Source of the DNA: a virus
Reading direction: 5' to 3' (one strand)
Virus record (IMG/VR): IMGVR_UViG_3300048838_001813
Span: 1 to 34,878 of that record
DNA length: 34,878 nt
The notes beneath the pieces are model-generated. The model did not search any database. It was not told the origin of the DNA and was given only the letters and a program-made list of their open reading frames with translations. The position numbers were made by a program, and so were the translations under genes. Each line of letters opens with the position of its first letter. Position 1 is the first letter of the stretch. Shown in pieces: positions 30,873 through 34,878 of this stretch.

Positions 30873-31197
30873 GCAGGTCCGCTTCACCATTGACCACCAC
30901 CAGCTCCGCGTGGTGGTGAGCTTCATGGACCTCTACCTCGCCGACCCTCCATACGGCGAGGTCCACAACCTCTTGCACAGCATCGTGGGGCAGCAAGCGC
31001 TGGGCCTGAAGCGCAAGCTCCTGCTCCAGCGCTTGGAGTACCGGCTGACGATGCCGGTACACTTCGCACTGGCCTTTCGCCGCATGGCTCTGGCCGCACT
31101 GGAGGTGCTCCATGAAGGCTCGGACCTCACAGCCATGCGCACGCTCATCGCCGCAGTTGACCCCGTTACCAACCGCTACACCCACGTCCACGCATAA
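30865..31197 (+). CDS. Early protein, unknown
   Basis: A 110-residue protein with an N-terminal beta strand (VRFTIDHHQLRVVVSFMDLY), then VGQQALGLKRKLLLQRLEYR and FRRMALAALEVLHEGSDLT helices. No metal-binding or catalytic motif. The gene overlaps the GemA-like gene by eight bases. It may be a DNA-binding accessory protein. Not recognised. Confidence 0.55.
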   Translation: MAEQVRFTIDHHQLRVVVSFMDLYLADPPYGEVHNLLHSIVGQQALGLKRKLLLQRLEYRLTMPVHFALAFRRMALAALEVLHEGSDLTAMRTLIAAVDPVTNRYTHVHA

Positions 31198-31208
31198 GCC
31201 TAAAGCCC

Positions 31209-31466
31209 ATGACAGTCGCAGACCTTAAAGACGCCCTCAACCTATTGCCCGATGACATGCAGGTGATCTTGCAAAAGGACGCCGAAGGCAATGGCTACTC
31301 GCCCCTTTCGGGTGCTGATATCAATTCCTTCTATGTGCCGGAATCCGACTATGCTGGAGAGGTCTTTAACGCGGACTGGACGGCAGATGATCATGGTATG
31401 GAGGAGGGCGAGTGGGAGAAGGTGAAGGCGCGTGGCAAATGCTTGACGCTGTATCCCGTGAACTGA
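31209..31466 (+). CDS. Small acidic protein
   Basis: An 85-residue acidic protein starting MTVADLKDALNLLPDDMQVI, a pattern seen in small conserved phage proteins ('v.eLi..L..lp.d..V.l'), followed by GYSPLSGADINSFYVPESDY. It has a lower GC content than its neighbours. Function unknown. Confidence 0.6.
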   Translation: MTVADLKDALNLLPDDMQVILQKDAEGNGYSPLSGADINSFYVPESDYAGEVFNADWTADDHGMEEGEWEKVKARGKCLTLYPVN

Positions 31467-31468
31467 CC

Positions 31469-31756
31469 ATGGCCTTCGAAAAAGAACCCCGCTACGTCGT
31501 TACCCGCATCCACGAGGATAGTGGTCGCCGTGTCTACATGAACGACATCGGCGACGAGACCTCTATTCCATCCACATTCGGCGCGACTTGGTCCTGCGGC
31601 GAGCCGGGTATGTGGACATTTCATCAAGCCACTAAACGATGCAGCGAGAGTAATGAAGCGCGTGGTGCAATTATCCCTCGCGCTACGTGGATGTTCGCTG
31701 TACGCGAGTGCTTCTGGACGGTGCAGATGTACGACCCAAAAGCATCCTGGAACTAA
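31469..31756 (+). CDS. Small protein, unknown
   Basis: A 95-residue protein, start at 31469 shortly after the upstream stop; a longer frame overlaps the preceding gene. It shows EPRYVVTRIHEDSGRRVYMN and GEPGMWTFHQATKRC. Its TAA stop overlaps the next start as TAATG. Lower GC than the core genes, so perhaps acquired later. No family recognised. Confidence 0.5.
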   Translation: MAFEKEPRYVVTRIHEDSGRRVYMNDIGDETSIPSTFGATWSCGEPGMWTFHQATKRCSESNEARGAIIPRATWMFAVRECFWTVQMYDPKASWN

Positions 31757-32166
31757 TGCGCTACCTCGTCCACTCCAAGCGCACCGGCACGCAGCTCACG
31801 CTCGGGTATGACGAGCGCGGCCTGCTCTGCGAGATGCTGATAGAAGGAGCCGCCGATGCCAAGGGCGTGGAATGGCTGCGCCTGAACAGCCCCGTGCTGG
31901 AACAAGAGGTGATGCCCGCATTCCAGAAGATCCCCGGCGTTACCGTGCGTATGATCACCGTGGACTTCGCGCAGTTCTGGCGCACTTATCCGCGCAAGGA
32001 CGGTAAGAAGGAAGCCGAGCGGGTGTGGAACAACTGCTCCAACGGCACGCGCCAGCTCGCATACGACTTCATCAAGCGCTACCGCGACAAGTGCGCCGCC
32101 GATGGCATCGCTTATATGTACCCAGCAACCTACCTGCGAGCCGAAAGGTGGCTCGACAACCTGTGA
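31756..32166 (+). CDS. Replication-organiser-like protein
   Basis: A 136-residue protein, start by TAATG coupling. The C-terminal half has FAQFWRTYPRKDGKKEAERV and AYDFIKRYRDKCAADGIAYM, then ATYLRAERWLDNL. The 'FW..YP.K.gK..A...w' and 'P.tyLr...W.d' motifs are common at the C-termini of phage replication initiation proteins. The N-terminal half is beta-rich and unlike the usual winged helix. It may interact with the host replication machinery. Confidence 0.55.
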   Translation: MRYLVHSKRTGTQLTLGYDERGLLCEMLIEGAADAKGVEWLRLNSPVLEQEVMPAFQKIPGVTVRMITVDFAQFWRTYPRKDGKKEAERVWNNCSNGTRQLAYDFIKRYRDKCAADGIAYMYPATYLRAERWLDNL

Positions 32167-32170
32167 CTTA

Positions 32171-32485
32171 ATGGAGGAACTGAACCCGGAGATAAAGCGA
32201 CTGCGTACCGCCGTGGACAAGCTGCGACAGAACAACGCAGGCGACATTGAGGACGCGGTCGGCATCATTGAGGATGTGATCGGTGAGCTGGCCGCACACG
32301 ACTGCGATGACTACGCCTCCGAGTGCCCCAATTGCGAGTGGAACGAAGGTTCGCCCAGCACATTGCCTGACATTCCATACGTGAAGGAATGCCTGGAGCT
32401 GGGCCTACCCGCATTGATAGAGCGCTATGGCCTGAATTCCGATGAGGTACAGACTGCCCAGCGGCTAATGGACGACCAGGCATGA
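32171..32485 (+). CDS. Early protein with Cys pair
   Basis: A 104-residue acidic protein, start at 32171 five bases after the stop upstream. It has an N-terminal helix with IKRLRTAVDKLRQNNAGDIE and a middle CDDYASECPNCEW, whose cysteines may bind zinc. The last part (IPYVKECLELGLPALIERYG) is helical. ATGA-coupled to the next gene. Unknown. Confidence 0.55.
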   Translation: MEELNPEIKRLRTAVDKLRQNNAGDIEDAVGIIEDVIGELAAHDCDDYASECPNCEWNEGSPSTLPDIPYVKECLELGLPALIERYGLNSDEVQTAQRLMDDQA

Positions 32486-32748
32486 ACGCCGAAGAAGTGA
32501 TCGAGCTGATGGTGAACCCGCACGTGCAGCGGACCATTCTGCGCCTTGCGCGGCAGGAGGCCCAGCGCATCGTGCTCCAGCACATCGCACCGAAGGACGC
32601 GCCGAGGAACAGCATCACCTACGTGCAGGCGGCGGACCTGCTCGGCCTGAAAGAGCAGACGATCAGGGTGTACGTGTGCCAGGGGAAGCTCAAAGGAGGC
32701 AGCGGCTATGTCACCATTGCCTCCTGCGCCCGGTTCAAGAAGAAATGA
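32482..32748 (+). CDS. Small helix-turn-helix protein (excisionase/MerR-like)
   Basis: An 88-residue protein. Residues 42-80 (SITYVQAADLLGLKEQTIRV, then YVCQGKLKGG) are the classic small winged HTH of excisionase and MerR-like type. The first 40 residues are an extra helix with VQRTILRLARQEAQRIV. It is a candidate early or late gene activator, as no Mor/C homologue was found. It is ATGA-coupled on both sides. Confidence 0.65.
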   Translation: MNAEEVIELMVNPHVQRTILRLARQEAQRIVLQHIAPKDAPRNSITYVQAADLLGLKEQTIRVYVCQGKLKGGSGYVTIASCARFKKK

Positions 32749-32825
32749 AAGCGGCCACCCTCATCATTCTCCTGCTCGTGTGGCTCCTGCTGCCGGACGG
32801 CGACGACCCCGCTGATCACCGATGA
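32745..32825 (+). CDS. 26-residue single-pass membrane micropeptide
   Basis: A very short frame: ATG at 32745 overlaps the stop of the HTH gene, and its TGA at 32823-32825 overlaps the next start, both as ATGA. The product has a lysine after the start, a membrane segment (IILLLVWLLLP) and an acidic C-terminus (DGDDPADH). Coupling on both sides argues for translation. The function is unknown; small toxins and holin regulators look like this. Confidence 0.5.
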   Translation: MKAATLIILLLVWLLLPDGDDPADHR

Positions 32826-33208
32826 ACCTCTTCTGCTTCCTCTTCGGCCACCAGTGGCGTTGGATGTGCTGCGACCGCTGCGGCGCATGGCGCACCAAGC
32901 CCAGCGCCGTGGCCATGCCCAAGCCCACGCGCAAGGTGCATGCGCTTAAGTGCTGGCCGCAGTACTACGCCTCCGTGGTGGATGGTAGTAAGTCCTTCGA
33001 GGTACGCAAACACGACCACGCCTTCGCCGTGGGCGACCACCTTATACTTAGCTCGTACGACCCCATGGAGCTGCGCTACCTCGGCCCGCGCACCACCTGC
33101 CGCATCACTTACGTACTGGCCGGTGGCAGCTTCGGCATCGCCGAGGACTACTGCGTCCTGGGCATCAAGCCCCTCCATAGCACCAGCGGCATTGACCGCT
33201 TGGCCTGA
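32822..33208 (+). CDS. DUF3850-like (ASCH/PUA fold) protein with zinc-like N-terminus
   Basis: A 128-residue protein. Residues 5-22 (CFLFGHQWRWMCCDRCGAW) contain His and Cys spaced as in a small zinc finger. Residues 38-100 match DUF3850: VHALKCWPQYYASVVDGSKS, FEVRKHDHAFAVGDHLILS, an RNA-binding PUA/ASCH fold. DUF3850 proteins are common in phages; their target is not known. An RNA- or modified-base-binding role is suggested by the fold. Confidence 0.7.
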   Translation: MNLFCFLFGHQWRWMCCDRCGAWRTKPSAVAMPKPTRKVHALKCWPQYYASVVDGSKSFEVRKHDHAFAVGDHLILSSYDPMELRYLGPRTTCRITYVLAGGSFGIAEDYCVLGIKPLHSTSGIDRLA

Positions 33209-33213
33209 CGCTA

Positions 33214-33253
33214 TCCGCTGCCAATTGAGCCGTTCCGCTGCCTATGTAGCCGA
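33214..33253. repeat. 20-bp imperfect tandem repeat
   Basis: 33214-33233 and 33234-33253 (tccgctgccaattgagccgt / tccgctgcctatgtagccga) agree at 16 of 20 positions, in the 98-bp gap between two early genes. No gene covers it. It could be a protein-binding site. Confidence 0.45.
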
Positions 33254-33306
33254 ACCGGCCCTTGGCGCTTGCGTGTCCGGGAAAGATGGTCGTGCTTCGC
33301 TTCACC

Positions 33307-33510
33307 ATGAAGAACACCACACCCGCCGAGACTTACGTGCCAACCAATGATGATGGCAATCCGGCCTATCTATTCTCCACCACGCCCACCGACCTGCTGG
33401 TCGCCGCGCTGGACGGTCGCGTAGACCTGGTAGCCTACGCACGCCGCGAGATGGTTGCACGCGGTTGCAATGAGCAAGGGCAATGGGTGGGATTCGGCAA
33501 GGCCAAGTAA
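33307..33510 (+). CDS. Small early protein
   Basis: A 67-residue protein, start at the ATG 33307, the most plausible of several starts (33262 is a TTG). It has NPAYLFSTTPTDLLVAALDG, DLVAYARREMVARGCNEQG and WVGFG at the end. That is a compact helix pair. No family recognised. Confidence 0.5.
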   Translation: MKNTTPAETYVPTNDDGNPAYLFSTTPTDLLVAALDGRVDLVAYARREMVARGCNEQGQWVGFGKAK

Positions 33511-33519
33511 CACGCAGCC

Positions 33520-33768
33520 ATGAACTACCACACCCTCATCACCGCCAGCCTTAACGGAAGCACCTCCTTGGACCTCCGCGAGGTATACCGCTGCACCGCT
33601 GAAATTGAAGGCGCAGGCGTGGTGGAGTTCCACGCCACCGGCAAGCACGGCACCCGCTTCGTGGACGGTGTGGAGGGCGTGGAGCTGAGCGCCACCTACT
33701 CGTTGCGCAGTTGGCAGTTGGAGGCCCGATTGTGGGTTTACGCGGACGGCACCTATATGATCGACTGA
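33520..33768 (+). CDS. Small beta-rich protein
   Basis: An 82-residue protein made largely of beta strands (LDLREVYRCTAEIEGAGVVE, YSLRSWQLEARLWVYADGTY). No membrane segment or catalytic motif. Nine bases after the previous stop. Not recognised. Confidence 0.5.
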   Translation: MNYHTLITASLNGSTSLDLREVYRCTAEIEGAGVVEFHATGKHGTRFVDGVEGVELSATYSLRSWQLEARLWVYADGTYMID

Positions 33769-33803
33769 GTATTCTATATTACCCGCGCCGGTATTGACGA
33801 ATT

Positions 33804-33816
33804 CCCCGGCACGGGG
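33804..33816 (+). promoter_or_regulatory. Hairpin directly before start codon
   Basis: ccccg-gca-cgggg forms a perfect five-pair hairpin ending two bases before the ATG at 33819, so it could block ribosome entry. An AT-rich tattctatatta stretch at 33769-33780 upstream may be a promoter. Confidence 0.35.
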
Positions 33817-33818
33817 CG

Positions 33819-34079
33819 ATGGAGCGGAAAAGCGTAGTGATGGTAACATGGAGGAACACGGGCAAGGTCGAAGCCTATAGCAGCCTTGTCGGCTTCTGTG
33901 CCAAGCACCCGCAATACGCGCCGCACCGCATCTATGCCCGTTGGAAAGATGGCATCTACGTGGACTTCCGCGTGGAGCTGCGCCGGGTGGTGTTCATCCA
34001 TAACCCGTACAGGACCCGACGGGGCGGGCTGAAGCGGGCGAAGCCGGGGCCGAGACGCAAGGCCACCAAGGAACTGTAG
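33819..34079 (+). CDS. Small basic protein
   Basis: An 86-residue, strongly basic protein with VVMVTWRNTGKVEAYSSLVG, IYARWKDGIYVDFRVELRRV and a C-terminal RAKPGPRRKATKEL. The pattern suggests a nucleic-acid-binding protein. A hairpin stands directly before the start. Not recognised as a family. Confidence 0.55.
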   Translation: MERKSVVMVTWRNTGKVEAYSSLVGFCAKHPQYAPHRIYARWKDGIYVDFRVELRRVVFIHNPYRTRRGGLKRAKPGPRRKATKEL

Positions 34080-34119
34080 TAGTGCGAAGAGCGCTCCGAG
34101 GCCACTGCTTCGCGGCATT

Positions 34120-34878
34120 ATGGTACTCAATCGCCTCGGCAACAAGCGGCGCATGGCCGCACGTATCTTGCCTCATATCCCGCCGCACCGTCATTGGATA
34201 GAACCCTTCTTCGGAGCGGGCGGTATGTTCTTCGCGAAGCCCAAGGCGGAGCGCAACATCGTCAACGACATGGACGAGGAGGTCTACAACCTCTTCTGCG
34301 TCATCCTGGACAAGCCGGAGGAATTGGCGGCGGCATGGGCATCCATGCCGTTGCACGAGGCCCTTTGGCGCAGGTGGAAGCACGAGACACCGACCGACCC
34401 GGTATGGAGGGCGGTACGCTTCCTGTTCCGCAGCAACTTCGGCTTCTTAGGCAAGCCGCACACGCAGCGGCTGAACAGCAAGAACGCCAAGCGCAGCCTC
34501 CAGGAGCGCATACAGGCCACCCGCGACGCGCTCTACGATGTGGAGTTCACCGGGTGTGACTTCCGCACCATGCTGGGCCGCATCCCGCTCTCGCCGCGTG
34601 AGCGCGAACTGGCCTACGTCTACGCGGACCCGCCCTACCTCGGAACGTCCAACAACTACGGCGCGGCCTCCTGCTGGACCGAGCTGGATACACGCGACCT
34701 GGTCTCAACGCTGGTAGCCAGCGGCCTGCGCTTCGGCATGAGCGAGTTCGACCATCCAATTGTAGTGGAACTGGCGCTGGAACATGGCCTGCATGTGATC
34801 AACCTCGGCGAGCGGAAGAACCTGAACAACCGCCGGACGGAACTCCTGCTCACGAACGTGCATCAACAAGGCCGTTGA
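34120..34878 (+). CDS. Dam-type (D12 class) DNA adenine methyltransferase
   Basis: A 252-residue enzyme with motif I at 29-38 (PFFGAGGMFF, S-adenosylmethionine binding) and motif IV DPPY at 170-173 in YADPPYLGTS. The order is that of the D12 class N6-adenine methyltransferases (Dam, T4 Dam, DpnM). Residues 60-160 form the target recognition part. It probably methylates phage DNA against host restriction or changes gene timing. It is the last gene in the window and ends at its last base; whether more phage genes follow is unknown. Confidence 0.85.
   Translation: MVLNRLGNKRRMAARILPHIPPHRHWIEPFFGAGGMFFAKPKAERNIVNDMDEEVYNLFCVILDKPEELAAAWASMPLHEALWRRWKHETPTDPVWRAVRFLFRSNFGFLGKPHTQRLNSKNAKRSLQERIQATRDALYDVEFTGCDFRTMLGRIPLSPRERELAYVYADPPYLGTSNNYGAASCWTELDTRDLVSTLVASGLRFGMSEFDHPIVVELALEHGLHVINLGERKNLNNRRTELLLTNVHQQGR

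Larger units (their letters stand above)
363..34878. mobile_element. Mu-like transposable prophage (far end outside window)
   Basis: The content is that of a Mu-type transposable myophage: MuA-like DDE transposase, MuB-like ATPase, S24 repressor, GemA-like and DUF3164 proteins, portal, Mu F domain, gpG, contractile tail sheath and a full baseplate set. The left limit is placed at about 363, where a TGTA sequence follows an interrupted host reading frame and two 13-bp direct repeats lie just inside. TGTA termini and repeated transposase sites near the ends are known for Mu. The exact base is inferred. The other end is not seen. Confidence 0.85.

Noticed and set aside
1-34878. tRNA genes, CRISPR arrays, insertion sequences
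   Set aside because: I saw no cloverleaf-like sequence, regularly spaced repeats or a second transposase; this was by eye, so short tRNA-like pieces could be missed.

Overview
The window is most of a Mu-like transposable prophage with a contractile tail (myovirus type), in a GC-rich member of the Bacteroidota. Three things point to the host. Minus-strand positions 1 to about 362 carry an interrupted PKD-like, cysteine-rich secreted protein of the kind common in gliding or type IX secreting Bacteroidota. The early promoter fits the Bacteroidota -33 TTTG / -7 TAnnTTTG pattern. Many starts lack a clear Shine-Dalgarno sequence and are translationally coupled through ATGA or TAATG overlaps. The phage fills the rest of the window, and its far end is not visible: the last gene stops at the last base.

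Layout. (1) 1-480: host gene fragment, a probable phage terminus at about 363 with two 13-bp direct repeats inside it, and a hairpin behind the last tail gene. (2) 480-16.0 kb, minus strand, read from right to left: head protease/scaffold, major capsid protein, lysis genes (membrane-CHAP endolysin with an embedded spanin-like gene), a small charged protein, tail sheath, tail tube, tail chaperone with a probable -1 frameshift, tape measure, baseplate genes (DUF6046-like, small membrane protein, hub, spike, gp25, LysM), a fibre-like protein, gpJ, gpI and a collar-domain fibre tip. (3) 16.1-23.25 kb, plus strand: small and large terminase, DUF1320 connector, two small membrane proteins behind a structured intergenic stretch, a portal/Mu F/C-terminal nuclease-like fusion, gpG and a gp37-like protein. 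(4) 23.25-25.03 kb, minus strand: two membrane-anchored proteins and the S24-type repressor, which look like the lysogenic transcript. (5) 25.1-34.9 kb, plus strand: small DNA-binding protein, MuA-like DDE transposase, MuB-like ATPase, DUF3164 protein, GemA-like protein, a tightly coupled string of small early genes, and a Dam-type adenine methyltransferase.

How it works together. Repressor and early genes are divided by a 71-bp switch with overlapping divergent promoters and a central dyad. Transposase and MuB would drive integration and replicative transposition. A divergent promoter region at about 16.0-16.13 kb probably fires the two late transcripts: packaging and connectors to the right, capsid, lysis and tail to the left. 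Compared with Mu, the head block is split in two and the early region lies on the far side of the late genes, not next to the visible terminus.

Most notable are the portal-Mu F-nuclease-like fusion, the endolysin frame that runs right through a spanin-like gene, a capsid protein with a hydrophobic N-terminus, the tail chaperone frameshift, a C9 run that could fuse two early genes by -1 slippage, and a 26-codon membrane micropeptide coupled on both sides. All names come from reading motifs and gene order by eye; no database search was possible.
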